In this document: positions 12,238 to 27,162 of the stretch, one piece after another
How positions within the stretch are numbered: the first letter of the stretch is position 1
How the letters are laid out: each line of letters opens with the position of its first letter
NCBI GenBank assembly: GCA_013350335.1
Contig: CM023540.1
Span: 48,219,222 to 48,283,221 of the forward strand
Origin: Chimonanthus salicifolius
Lineage: Eukaryota; Streptophyta; Magnoliopsida; Laurales; Calycanthaceae
Reading direction: 5' to 3'
Length of the DNA stretch: 64,000 bases
Translations under genes and position numbers: made by a program
Notes under the pieces: model-generated
Seen by the model: only the letters and a program-made list of their open reading frames with translations
What the model was told of the DNA's origin: nothing
Databases searched by the model: none

Positions 12238-12440
12238 TCTCACATCACAGCAGGTCACATCAGTCACATCACATCACATTACTTCACTTTATGTCACAGC
12301 ACATCAACTCAATCAACTCAAATCATATCACATCAACTCAAATCATATCACATCAACTCAATCAACTCAAGTCATATCACATCAACTCAAATCATATCAC
12401 ATCAACTCAATCAACTCAAGTCACATCACATCAAGACAAT
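12238..12440. repeat. CATCAACTCAA minisatellite
   Basis: Repeats of CATCAACTCAAATCATATCA and shorter variants fill about 200 bp of the outer solo LTR, in the region expected to be transcribed. It is open in one plus frame (Ser/His/Gln/Ile rich) only because the unit lacks stops. Confidence 0.85.
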
Positions 12441-12672
12441 CCAAACTTGCAGATCAAGCAACACACATAACTTTTAGAGTCTTTGTTGGATAAAGTTCAG
12501 ACAATTACCTCTTTGCCACTGCACTCAACAAGTTGGATCCATCGGCTTCCGAACTTGGATCGAGTCAAACTTGGATTCTACACAAAGCTCACCCCGTAAT
12601 CGGACCACAACACCATTAATGGCCACAAATCACCTTATTAGTAGCTAAACTAGTTCAGGGTATCACATCTAC

Positions 12673-13085
12673 CTAATCTATTTTACCATGGTCAGCTTTA
12701 AGGAGATTGGAGTATACAGTTTTAATAGGAAAACTGCACACTTTTCTTGGACTAGGTGCCACATCGTCGGATGAAATGGATAAAGAATTTCATGGATGAT
12801 AATGATATATTTAAGGAACTCTCTCATACGATCTAAGCAACACTATAAGATGGGTCATGAAAAATCAAGAGTTTATAGCAATCAAATTTTCAAAGTATAA
12901 ATCACATGACTAAAATGGTGAGATAAGGCTCAAATTTTAAATACCCAATCTCTTCAAAAAACTTTAAATGTCAATATTAGTCAAATTTTTGGCCAAGTAA
13001 AATTTCAAAAAAAATTAGTCATATTTCAAAAAGATTAGTTAAATTCCAAAAAATTTGATGAATTCATCCATTTATAAGTTTTAGT
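12673..13085. other. Intergenic DNA of left arm
   Basis: Low-complexity AT-rich sequence with a near-identical partner at 63495-63899. No gene or terminal repeat was seen. Confidence 0.5.
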
Positions 13086-13089
13086 GGAG

Positions 13090-13415
13090 ATCAGTGATGC
13101 AAATCTCGGCTAATACGGTTAGTACCGGCCGTACTGTGATGATATCAGCCGATATTATTAAATATCGTTTGTTTTTTTTTAAAAAATTATTTCGGTCGTG
13201 GGCCCAGACCAATATCTCAGCCAATATCAACCATATTGGGCCAATATCGGTCCAGATATTAGCCAATATTTGTGATTCTGATTTTTTTTTTTTCAAAATC
13301 AAGCCTCCTTTCATTTTTTATCTTCTTTTTAGTTCATAAAAATTATAATATAAAAAAAGTCCCAATATTTTTTGAAAAAGAAAGGAGAGAGATCTGGGCC
13401 GATATGGCCTATATC
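13090..13415. repeat. CGATAT/CCGATA-rich island 1
   Basis: Dense in the words GATATC, CCGATA, GGCCGATA and their complements, with internal T and A homopolymers. The start CAAATCTCGGC resembles the ends of the MITEs at 15783 and 50264. Present in both arms (partner 63150-63480), so it predates the duplication. Probably a decayed MITE of one family. Confidence 0.6.
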
Positions 13416-13429
13416 TGGTTTTTCCGAGA

Positions 13430-13820
13430 CTTTTCTCCCTGGTTTTACAATCTTTTACTCAACCAATAATTTAAGTGTAGGAATCAGTAAAGCTGTGGAG
13501 GGTGAAAACACCATCATCAGCAACAAGGTTCAAAAATTTTAATTGGACGATGTACCATTCAATGAAGGAATAAGACTTATCATTGGCTTTAAATATTCAT
13601 TACCAAGAAAGTAGCAAACAGGGATTGGATTCAGAAGCTTTATGTACATATTTTAAACATGTAAATTTAGACAACGCTTGCCATCAATAGATTAGATACA
13701 AAAGAAAATAATGTTCTCTGTATACAAAATAAGGAAAATATGTGAACCATTGATAGGTAGTCCACCAGTTTAATGAAAAAGACGTAAGCCATCTGACAGC
13801 AATTGGTTGCATTCGAGTAT
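13430..13820. other. Intergenic DNA of left arm
   Basis: Closely mirrored at about 62745-63120. No ORF with recognisable similarity was found. Confidence 0.45.
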
Positions 13821-13822
13821 GA

Positions 13823-13985
13823 TTTTTTGAATTTACATGTGAGAAACTGTAGAATACTAAGCGTAAAATCTTCGTGGGTTAGCCCACTACTCCTAGGGCA
13901 TACCAGGATTAAGCCATAAGGGTTTAACCCGCAACATCCCACTTTTTGAAGTGAGAGACAACCAGTTAAATTACACCATGTGACT
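13823..13985 (-). mobile_element. tRNA-derived SINE, minus orientation
   Basis: On the minus strand an A-box-like segment (GTAATTTAACTGG) is followed about 35 bp later by a B-box-like GGGTTAAACCC, then a body with GCCCTAGGAGTAGTGGGC. The orthologous copy in the right arm (62561-62721) is better preserved and has a flanking duplication. It has decayed at the A box and near the tail. Confidence 0.75.
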
Positions 13986-13989
13986 GAGG

Positions 13990-15234
13990 CACATATGGCT
14001 TATTTATTAAAAATCTATAGCATTGATTAATCTCTAAACACATATTAATATACATTTTAAAATAATAAAAGAAATTGTGAAACTAATGGATTCATTATTT
14101 GATGGACAAACAAAAAATATTTGGTAAAAAAATCTATAGAATTTATCACACATTTCTCATTTGTTTCATCAAACGGTGAGTCGAATAGTTTAATAAAATA
14201 TGAAAAATATACATATATGTTTAGAAATGAATGAACCGTTTAGATTTTTAATAAGTAATCTTACGTGTCACAAATGCCAATAATTTATTTACCGCTTTAT
14301 TTCAGAGCAAAATTCATAAAAAATTATAGTGATTGATTTATCAAATTTATATTTCTTTGAAGAGTGACTCATTAAAAATAACCTTAATTAAATTATTTAC
14401 TCATCATTTTAAGATCTCAAAACTTTAATCACTTTAGTTATTCTTTTTATTTCTATGAAGGTGATTTTTGTGTATCACATATCCACCATTCTACCATCAT
14501 AGGTACACAATGAATTTCCATAGAATAGTGATATTTATGAAAATAATACATAAACGATATTAAATTTTCTAAGTTGATTTTCTAAAAAGCCGACATTACT
14601 ATTTTTTATATGTATTATTTTGTAAATAATTGATAACCGACAAAAGAAGTTGATAAGAATACTGATGTTTTTGCTTTTTATAACAAGAGTGCCTACTTTT
14701 TACTCGTGACAGCTTGTCACTTGGATATGTCAAATACCACCGATACTCTTAAAAATGATACACCGAATAAAAATGTCAAAATTTGGTTGGGTCGATATAT
14801 CGGCTCATATATTAGCGAATTTATTCTCTGTCATCTCAAAAAAATGAAAAAATTATAAAAATTTAGAAAATTATAGACTTCATAAATATGTAATTTTTCA
14901 TTAAATATTTATCATTTACATATTAAAGTATTATTTTGAAGTTGCTATATCGCAAATTTCAAAAATGATTAATAAAATGATGATAGATTACAAAACATTG
15001 TAGAAAAATCAAAAAAAGATTATACAAATATTTTGTTAACTTATTGACTTAGTTAATCAGTATTATTTTTAAGTTACGAAATATAGATGTTCAAAATTAA
15101 TTAATGAAATGATCGAAAATGATAAATTATTAGTTCATGACTGTTACTCTCAATCCCATTAAATTATTACTGTCACCATATTGTATAATGATTCATGATA
15201 TATAATGAAACATAGATAAACAGATTATTAACAT
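13990..15234. other. AT-rich intergenic DNA of left arm
   Basis: Mirrored at about 61210-62540 with few differences. It contains a weak CGATAT island at 14745-14835 (partner about 61600-61760). No gene was found. Confidence 0.5.
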
Positions 15235-15242
15235 ATGTAAGT

Positions 15243-15361
15243 CAGGACCGGCCCTGAAATTTCAGGGCCCTAGAAAAGTGCATGATAGGAGGCCTAATCC
15301 ATTAGTCAAATTAGAGAGCCCTGAGCGACTGCCTGTATAAACTTAAGCCAGGCCAGCCCTG
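15243..15361. mobile_element. hAT-type MITE (left arm only)
   Basis: 119 bp with inverted ends CAGGACCGGCCCTG and CCAGGCCAGCCCTG, flanked by the exact 8-bp duplication ATGTAAGT (15235-15242 and 15362-15369). An 8-bp TSD and CAGGG-type termini are diagnostic of the hAT superfamily. The right arm lacks the element near 61205. Confidence 0.88.
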
Positions 15362-15369
15362 ATGTAAGT

Positions 15370-15779
15370 GTTTCTCATTCTTGAGTCGCAATCATTTCTT
15401 CTTTTAGTCACATATGGATGTGTGTTGTTGATTGTCTCAGGGTGTATTATTGTTCTTGATGTTTAGCAAACTATTTATATCTATATATTTCAAAAAAATT
15501 AAATTCTATTTTTTTCAATCAATCCTATCCACAATGTTTTACATCAATACAGGTTTTTTGCGCTACCACTTTAAATTAAATCTCACAATCATAATTAAAG
15601 TATCCAATTTATATAATATTATATATGACAATATAATAATATATGCACCTCTATAATGTCAAAAAAGTTGCACTTAAGGACTGTAAAAAAAAGAAGCAAT
15701 AATAGTCCTTCAGTGCAACTTTTTTATAAAAGAATTTCGAAAGGTCACACTTTTTCATCTCTTTTTCTTAAAATGAACA
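15370..15779. other. Intergenic DNA of left arm
   Basis: Mirrored at about 60800-61200. The short apparent ORFs are AT-rich and have no recognisable similarity. Confidence 0.45.
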
Positions 15780-15782
15780 TTA

Positions 15783-15941
15783 ATTCAAGGGTGCAAATAT
15801 TGGTCGATGCTTATTGTATCGGTCGATATATCGATATCTCGACCGTATCATATCCGCTGATATCGATCATTTTAAAAAAAAAAAAAATGAAGAGAGAGAA
15901 TAATATCGGCCAATAACATACCGAATTATGCACCCTTGAAT
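15783..15941. mobile_element. MITE with TTA target duplication (left arm only)
   Basis: 159 bp with 13-bp inverted ends ATTCAAGGGTGCA / TGCACCCTTGAAT and flanking TTA at 15780-15782 and 15942-15944. The right arm has the intact empty site (single TTA between CA and AC, near 60790), which proves insertion after duplication. A 3-bp TTA duplication suggests PIF/Harbinger (Tourist-like) mobilisation. The interior is rich in CGATAT/TATCGG words. Confidence 0.85.
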
Positions 15942-16039
15942 TTAACTTCTTGAATGTGTTCTTAGTGGGAATTTCAAATGGTCTCAATATCTTAATCCTC
16001 AAAATTTAAATTTTCAAAATTTTGAGAATTTCATAATAA

Positions 16040-16350
16040 ATTCGCCGACTTTATGATATATTGCCGATATTTTGAGCGATATACCGGTGCTAATTCGGCG
16101 ATTTATTGGCAATATGTGGTGGTTCCCTCTACCGATATTTGATTTTTTTTTTTAAAAAAAAATTGTTTTTAGATCGAAATTCATGATATTAGGGATATTT
16201 TAAGCGATATATATCGCTTATATCGGCCGATATCTTCCTGAGAAGGCCGATACATATCCTATTGGGTGATATATATATATATATATCGACCTTCAATTTT
16301 TCAATACATATCAGCAGATACGATATGTATTGGCCGATATTTACACTTAT
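16040..16350. repeat. CGATAT/CCGATA-rich island 2
   Basis: Many ATATCG, CCGATA, TATCGGCC words plus a short (TA)n run at 16268-16285. The partner in the right arm is 60420-60700. It lies between AT-rich DNA on both sides and has no coding potential. Likely a decayed member of the same MITE family as 15783 and 50264. Confidence 0.55.
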
Positions 16351-16359
16351 GTTATTCCC

Positions 16360-17660
16360 AACATAGAGTGTAGACCATGCTAATATGCATTCAACTTTAA
16401 CAGAAATGATCAAAATGAGGGGGTTAGTCTTGAGTTCGATTTACATTCAATCATTCCATACCACTCCTTATAGGATAACTTCGCATCAACTTAGTCAGTG
16501 TATGTAGATTAAAATATTTACACATGCTCGTGGTAGTAGTCTCACCTTAATTATGAGATGAGGATACTCATATTAAAAATAAAATAAGAATCAAAATGTG
16601 TCTTGAAATTTCATGTGGAAAATAGGGTATTATTTCCAACTCAGACTATGCTATCCACTTCTTTAAATAGAGATAGTCGAATACGAGTCCGATGCCTTCT
16701 CATTTCTCACCTTAGACGTCTCCGTCAATCTCATCGATTCTCTCACTCTGGGTAATCTTATCATCTCTTCCACTCTTCTTCAAATATTATTATCTATTTC
16801 TTTCTCTCCTTTTATTTTTCTGGTGAAGCTGTATGCTTTTTGTCTGTTTGGATTGTAGGACATCATCTCTCTTTTTTTTCCCTGCATCGAAATTTCAGTT
16901 TTGGATAGGGTTTTCAACAACGTAATTGTTGGGTTTTCATAGTTAATGATTTCTTTCTATTTGTAAAATCATTTTCTCCATTTATGTAAGATACCATTGT
17001 TAGTATCCGATTTCCAGCTCAAAAGACTAGTCTATAGGTGGAGGGATCCATTCTATTATAGATTTTTAGATTTCCCTCTTTACAACCAACGTGAGTTTCT
17101 TGTTTTCACCCCAACAATCTTTCTTTGAATGAGACTATCTGACGGAAAGAATATCCTCAACCATTCCGTTTTGCTAAGAAATTCCTAAGTTCTGTTAAAA
17201 TACAATCACACTATAACACAATTTTTAAAGTGGAAAATTCTGAAAAGAAAAAACCGAGAAGAGAGGATTATTTCTTATTATTTTTAAAATTACAGCAGCT
17301 AGGAGATATATATAAATATAGCTCGTTGGATCTTATTTATGCTAAATATTTCAAATACTTGCATTTGCCAAACTTCCTCGAACGGAGAAAAATAACCAAG
17401 GCTCTATCACAGGTTCTCGCACGAGACGCCGGAGTTTCGGAAATTTTTGAGTTTTCAAAATTTTGAAATTTCGTCCGTTCTACAGTCCCAACGCAGGCTT
17501 ACAGCGATGCCTGCTGTCGACCATCTAAGCCAGTGTTTTTTTTTTTTTTTTTTTTTTTTGTTTTTTTATCACGTGAGGCCTACACCAGTTGAAATCATTT
17601 TATATATACTAGGATACTTCCACCTGCTTGCATGAGTAGAAAAAACTCGTTCGATCACCC
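16360..17660. other. Intergenic DNA of left arm
   Basis: Mirrored at about 59177-60415. It holds a CT-rich, leader-like stretch (16680-16880) and a T homopolymer at 17536-17559. The frame 17230-17466 is not recognisable and I do not call a gene. Confidence 0.45.
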
Positions 17661-18390
17661 GATCCTACTCTCTCTCATCCATTTGTATTTTTCTATTTAA
17701 TTTCTTTGGCTTTTTTTTTTTTAACATTCAAAAACACTTTTCTAGTCGTTTTCGATGATCCGAACCATTCAAAGTTAAGTTCCTTGCTAGATCTTCGACT
17801 ACTGTAAGTTTCTTTCCGGATTATTTAGTATATCCTTCATATCTCAAGGTATTATTTTTAAGAATTTATATTTCATACAATGGTTACTTAAGCTTGTAAT
17901 TATTATTATTTTTGAATCCCAATTATCATGCACCTGATCCTACTCTCTCTCATCCATTTGTATTTTTCTCTTTAATTTCTTTGGCTTTTTTTTTTTAATA
18001 TTCAAAAACACTTTTTTTTAGTCATTTTCGATGATCGGAATCGTTCAAGCTTGAGTTTCTTGCTAGATCTTCGACTACCGTAAGTTTCTTTCCGGATTAT
18101 TTAGTTTATCCTTCATATCTCAAGATTTTATTTTTAAGAACTTATATTTCATATAATGGTTAACTTAAATATAGTATCTCTCTTGCACATGAGTATAACT
18201 CAACTGGTTATCTCCTGCTTTAAGTGAGAGATTGCAGATTGGAGCCCCCATGGCCTAACCTTGGTGTGCCCTAGGGGTAGTGGGCTCTTCCGTTGGGGTT
18301 TTATGCTGGATAACCCACGGTTTCCCACATGGAAAAAAAAAAAAAAACTTAACCTTCTAATTATTATTATTTTTGAATCCGAATTATCAT
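17661..18390. repeat. Tandem duplication, 275-bp unit, left arm only
   Basis: Unit 1 is 17661-17935 and unit 2 is 17936-18390. Both start GATCCTACTCTCTC and end with AATTATCATGCAC. Unit 2 is longer because a SINE sits inside it. The right arm has a single unit at about 55335-55640, so the duplication is specific to this arm. Confidence 0.85.
18169..18345 (+). mobile_element. tRNA-derived SINE (left arm only)
   Basis: A-box-like GAGTATAACTCAACTGG (18191-18207), B-box-like AGATTGGAGCC (18234-18244), a family body containing GCCCTAGGGGTAGTGGGC, and a 3' A-run (18333-18347). Flanked by AACTTAA at 18162-18168 and 18346-18352. Absent from the corresponding place in the right arm (about 55425), so it inserted after the duplication. 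Same family as the SINEs at 13823 and 62561. Confidence 0.88.
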
Positions 18391-22706
<4,316 letters not shown>

Positions 22707-23991
22707 GGCATTTTTTTTTTTCATCATTTCCATGACTAGTTATCAAATTCCTAGATACCAAATAAATCTTTAGGAAGTGGAAAATTGTGAAATGGTAATC
22801 GACCATGCAATGATTAATGATTTGTAGTTTATTTGTTACATTTTACAAATAAAGATTTTGTCATTTCAATCCCTACTTTCACCAATCTGTTCTAATCGTA
22901 GAATTTCAAATTGAACAATTCCTTATCCCGAATAATTTCCAATTGAAGTTCAAGATTATTACCCCTAGAATTATATAGAATGGAATATGATTCTAAGAGA
23001 TAAAGGTCTCTTTGGATACGGGATAACTCTCATTACTCTTGTTTAGTAACTAAGGGATAATTTTTTACTCTTTTTTTCTTACTTTTGAAAATCCTTTTCA
23101 AATAAGGAGTAAAATCCTTTTCAAATAAGTAGTATTTATAATACCTAAAGTAACTCCTGGTCAAGATAACTCTTACAAAATTTACCCTTTATCCAAACAC
23201 AAGGTCTCATCTTACTAGATCGTTTAAGTGAAAAGGAATTAAGAACTTCAGTTGCGTGGAAAGATTGAAAATTATTTAAACTTTGAAAGCATTTCACTAT
23301 GAAAATTGTTGTGCAGATCTTTAACATGTAAAATTCATTTAGAATTTTAGTATTTTTCTATTTAAAATATCAAACATAATGTCATTCTCAATGAAAATTA
23401 ACAAAACGATATCTTCAACGATCAATGGCTTTTTTTCTAACTTTTATAAATGAGGAATGGTCCACATGAATTAAATTATAGAATGACGTAATTGACCCAA
23501 AATGAAACATTAAATTATTAAATAATAATTGGCCCCACAAGAAAATATCAAATTGACCCCAAATAAAATATGAAGTTGTCAGATGTTACATGACACAAAA
23601 CTCAACAGGTAGGCTTAACTTTGAGAGGCAGGAATTGCCATTCCCACTGAAACATGTTTAGGGTTGAAATGTTAATGAATTAACTACTCTACAAAAAATA
23701 TTACAACTAAAATCCTGGTTGATCATTCAATCCTATTTCGTCAAAGCACATGTTATTTTATTGTTTTGGCCTTAAAAAAGGGACAAAGACTCTAGTTTTT
23801 GGAAAAATATGGATAGTGAAATTTATAATTATCTTTTAGGAAAAAAGTAAATGTATCAACACTGAATCAATTCAAGTTACATTAGATGAATAAATTTTTT
23901 GTTTATGTAATATCTAAAATAAATTTAATAAATTCGTTTGATTAACAAGTGTACGGAAGAATCATTGTTAAATTTTAGAGGAACAACTATG
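22707..23991. other. 3' flank of HCT-like gene to inner edge of left arm
   Basis: AT-rich, mirrored at 47088-49202 apart from the insertion at 47461-48281. Homology between the arms fades after GGAACAACTATG near 23991, which I take as the inner breakpoint. No other gene was found. Confidence 0.6.
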
Positions 23992-24605
23992 CAATCAATT
24001 CCATAATCTACGAAGATGTTAAAATGGGTTATCAAATGAAATCAATCACCCATTAATTAATTATCAACCATATGGCATCTAAATCAAACTTATAAACTTA
24101 AAATACACAGTTATTATATACATAATTCAGAGAGATCTGCTATAAGACCCCGACCCTTAATTAGGCTTAATTACGTATTTTTGAACTGTTAAACGTACTT
24201 TGTAAGTAGTTAATTGTGAAGCTTACTGAATGAGCTTTTTGAAAAGTCCAAATTTGGCCCAATCTGAGTTCGATTGCTCAGTGATCCTACTCGTTAAAGT
24301 TGGAAGGGCAAAATTGTAAATCTCTATATCTCATTATTTATTTATGCATAGTGATCATAAAACTATTTCACTATGAAAAATCATTCATTTAAGATTATTT
24401 CCTTTTCAAACTTACACAAACTCAGTATTTTCAAATGACGAATTGAATGGACTTCACCGTTCGTTTTAATAATTACCCAATTTTCAGATATTTTAACCCC
24501 TTTTAAAAGACCCACTTTGCAAAACATTCACTTTAAAATACCTCCAAAAGTAAAAAATTTACAAGAAAACATTGTGCCTTTAATTTGTGTTTTGACCGAG
24601 CATTT

Positions 24606-25401
24606 TGTTGGGGATGTGGCTCAAATTCACAATCAGAAACACCGACTGATTTCAGTTTGGAAACATGAAGCAAAATAGCAATTGATATCTATATGGGACT
24701 CGGCAGAAGAATTAGAAGAATTCTAATTCTAAGTGGGTTTCTTATTTGTGCTTAGTCGAATGGAAATCACGGTAGTTGCTATATATGTTTTTTGGAAAGT
24801 TCTAAACCCAATATTGGGCAGCAACTATAAAGAGGCTACTGCTGTAAGCAAAAGGTGTAGGTTCACCGTTCAACAGAGAGGGGTTGAAGAGGTGCTTGCT
24901 GATTGGCTGAGGAGAAAGCAAACAGAGAGGGAGTTCTCTGGATTTGATCCATCGTGGGAAGATTCTATCTTCCACAAGAAGGAACATGTACAGGGCTGTG
25001 GAGCCCACTGCATCTCAAGGTGCTACCAGCTTGAGCAGAGAAGCATCTCAAAGGAGCATACAAGAACAAACAGATCAGATACATGACTGATCTGTGTGGG
25101 CTGAGATTCATCAAGATAGGCTTGATAAAGAGGGCTGTATTCAGGCAGCAGTCTTGCCTGAGATTTGGGTTCTCAGTGATTGAGTTTACATCTCAGTATT
25201 CAGGTTTGGTTGGGTTCAAACAGAGAAGTTATTCTTGTATGTAAATCTCTTGTAATTTTCTCTCTTAATAATATTATTCACGCTCCGTGGACGTAGGCCA
25301 AAGGTGGGCCGAACCACGTAAATCTTTGGTGTTACGCTTGTATGATTTATTCCGACATTATTTTTGGGTGTGTTTATTATTTCCACTAATAAACGCTAAC
25401 A
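24606..25401 (+). repeat. 5' LTR of copia element 2
   Basis: 796 bp. It ends with a block GACGTAGGCC...GAACCACGTAAA also present in element 1, then AAACGCTAACA. It is close to its partner at 27163-27948, with a small tandem duplication near 24710 (AATTAGAAG-type) as one difference. Confidence 0.92.
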
Positions 25402-25460
25402 GTGGTATTAGTAGCTCTTGTTGGAGACCAGGGAATTGTGGGAGATCAAAATACAACACA

Positions 25461-26318
25461 ATGGACATGAGAGGAGTGCTAAACACAAAGTTCGAGGTGG
25501 AGCCCTTCGACGGAAAAAACAACTTCAGCCTTTGGTGGAGTTTAGTAAAGGATATTCTTTTACATCAAGGGCTACATAAAGCACTGCAAGAGAGGGAGAA
25601 GGCAAGATCTTCCGACGAAAAAAAGGAGGACAAACAGAAGGATGTCATGTCAAATGATGCGTGGAATGAACTACAGATGAAGGCGGTGGTAACCATACGG
25701 ATGTGTCTGTCACCAGAGGTAAAATATCTTGTTTTTGATGAAACTTCTGCAACAGAATTATGGAAGAAATTGGAGACTCTGTATAGCGAAGTCACTCACA
25801 AGCAAGTTGATCCTGAGAAAACAACTGTACCAGTTGCGGATGGAAGAATGAACTAACTTCTTAGATCATCTTCATGAATACAACAAAATCATCACTCAAC
25901 TAGCGAGTGTTGATGTGAGATTCGAGGAGGTCGACAAGGCCATGATATTATTGGCTTCTCTACCCATTCCTTTAATACAGTGGTGACCACTCTACTGGTT
26001 GGTAGAGAGACCGTGACAGTGGACGAGGTGATCGTGGCATTGCTGCAGACGGAGAACATCAAGGCGCCAACAAATACATCCAATTCAGGTGGACTGGTGT
26101 TAGCTAAGCAGGATAAGCAGCGCGGAAGAGGAATCGGGAGAGACTTCAAAAATCAAAGGTGGTCGAGGTCAAAATCAAGGGGTGCGGGTAAATTCAGCTG
26201 CTATTATTGTGAGAAGGAAGGACACATGATAAGGGACTGCAATCAGCTAAAACGTGATCGGGAGGCCAGATCACAAAATTCATCTCAATCAAGCGATGCT
26301 CGTGATGCTGTAGCATAG
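25461..26318 (+). pseudogene. Gag of copia element 2 (frameshifted)
   Basis: Structural gag protein of a copia element. Start MDMRGVLNTKFEVEPFDGKN with the family's W-rich segment, then a UBN2-like middle (ATELWKKLETLYSE). The frame stops at 25854-25856, shifts through DHLHEYNKIITQL, and returns to the first frame by about 25980, so two compensating indels are needed. A CCHC zinc knuckle (CYYCEKEGHMIRDC) at about 26200-26241 is intact, unlike element 1. A TAG at 26316-26318 separates gag from protease in the same frame. This could be decay or a leaky gag-pro boundary; element 1 has no stop there. Confidence 0.88.
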
Positions 26319-26681
26319 ATGGTTGTGTGTACAGTCACAAAAGGTACGGAAAATCTAACAAATAATTGGATTTTAGATTCTGGGTGTACTTATCATATGT
26401 GTCCGAGGAGGGAATGGTTTGATACATACAGACCATGCAATGGTGGAGTTACCCAATTGGGTAATGGGGCAACTAGCAAAATTATCGGGATTGGTACTAT
26501 AAAAATCAAAATGTTTGATGGAATGGTGAAGACGCTTGAGAATGTGCGTTATGTCCCGGATTTAAAAATGAATTTAATTTCATTGGGTATTCTCGAATCA
26601 AAGGGATTCGCCTTCAAAACTAAGGATGGGGCTCTTAGAGTGGTTAAGGGAGCTATGATAGTTATGAAGGGAAAGAGGTAG
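26319..26681 (+). CDS. Aspartic protease of copia element 2
   Basis: A retropepsin-like domain that would cleave the gag polyprotein. The catalytic DSG is present in WILDSGCTYHMC, followed by the typical VTQLGNGATSKIIGIG segment, IKMFDGMVKTLENVRYVP and LKMNLISLG. It is in frame with the zinc-knuckle part of gag after a TAG. The ORF ends at 26681, shortly before the point where the GAG-pre-integrase and integrase core would follow in a full copia element. These are missing. Confidence 0.85.
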   Translation: MVVCTVTKGTENLTNNWILDSGCTYHMCPRREWFDTYRPCNGGVTQLGNGATSKIIGIGTIKIKMFDGMVKTLENVRYVPDLKMNLISLGILESKGFAFKTKDGALRVVKGAMIVMKGKR

Positions 26682-26779
26682 GATAGTCTGTATAAGCAGT
26701 TGGGGAACACTATAACTGACAATAGCAGGGATCTCCTAATCGGAGTCCGGGTAGAAGGAGAAGGACCCGCAAGACTCCA

Positions 26780-26983
26780 GTGAGGGCTGACCAGAAACGT
26801 AACATTACTTTTGCACTAGATGGTTGTAGTTTTTTGTCTGGTTTTCATGATGCAAGTGAAAGCACGAAGGGAAAGGCGAAAACGTCGATGTGCCATGTAG
26901 TGAAAAGTGCGACGGGTTCGATAAAGCGGTGGATAGTTGTCAAGTCCAAGCAAGGCTTGGGTTTGGCCAATTCTTTTAATTGA
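26780..26983 (+). CDS. C-terminal tail ORF of copia element 2
   Basis: 67 codons, Lys/Ser-rich, ending SKQGLGLANSFN. Homologous in place and sequence to the tail in element 1 (10925-11134). No domain was recognised. Its function, if any, is unknown, but conservation in both defective elements is notable. Confidence 0.55.
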   Translation: MRADQKRNITFALDGCSFLSGFHDASESTKGKAKTSMCHVVKSATGSIKRWIVVKSKQGLGLANSFN

Positions 26984-27162
26984 AGAAACAGGTGGAACAT
27001 CCCAGAGCGTGGGGATGCGCGCATCTCACACAGAGATGCAAAGGATTGCAGCCTCAGGTGGAGCAAGGCTGGGAGTGGCCAGTGTGCAGAGCTGTCAGAT
27101 GCAGTAGAGGATGATGTCACAATTATCTTCGGAGGTTGGTGAATTCTCGCAAAGGTGGAGAT

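Larger units (their letters stand above)
2946..12667 (-). mobile_element. Large solo LTR (outermost of three nested insertions)
   Basis: A retroelement LTR of about 2.7 kb split in two by the copia-like element at 5168-12169. Its parts are 2946-5167 and 12175-12667. Ends are TG (TGTTAGG) and CA (TATCACA), flanked by the exact 5-bp TSD TCTAC at 2941-2945 and 12668-12672. On the minus strand a TATA box (TATAAATAG, near 12210) lies about 450 bp from the LTR start and is followed by a purine/pyrimidine-rich leader, so transcription is inferred leftward. It contains no pol, only short repeats: GATCG-rich palindromes at 3150-3262, a minisatellite at 12238-12440 and CTCACACATG copies near 3800-3860. 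Size and layout suggest a gypsy (Tekay/Del-like) LTR. The right arm carries the same end at 63905-64000, so the insertion predates the inverted duplication. Confidence 0.8.
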
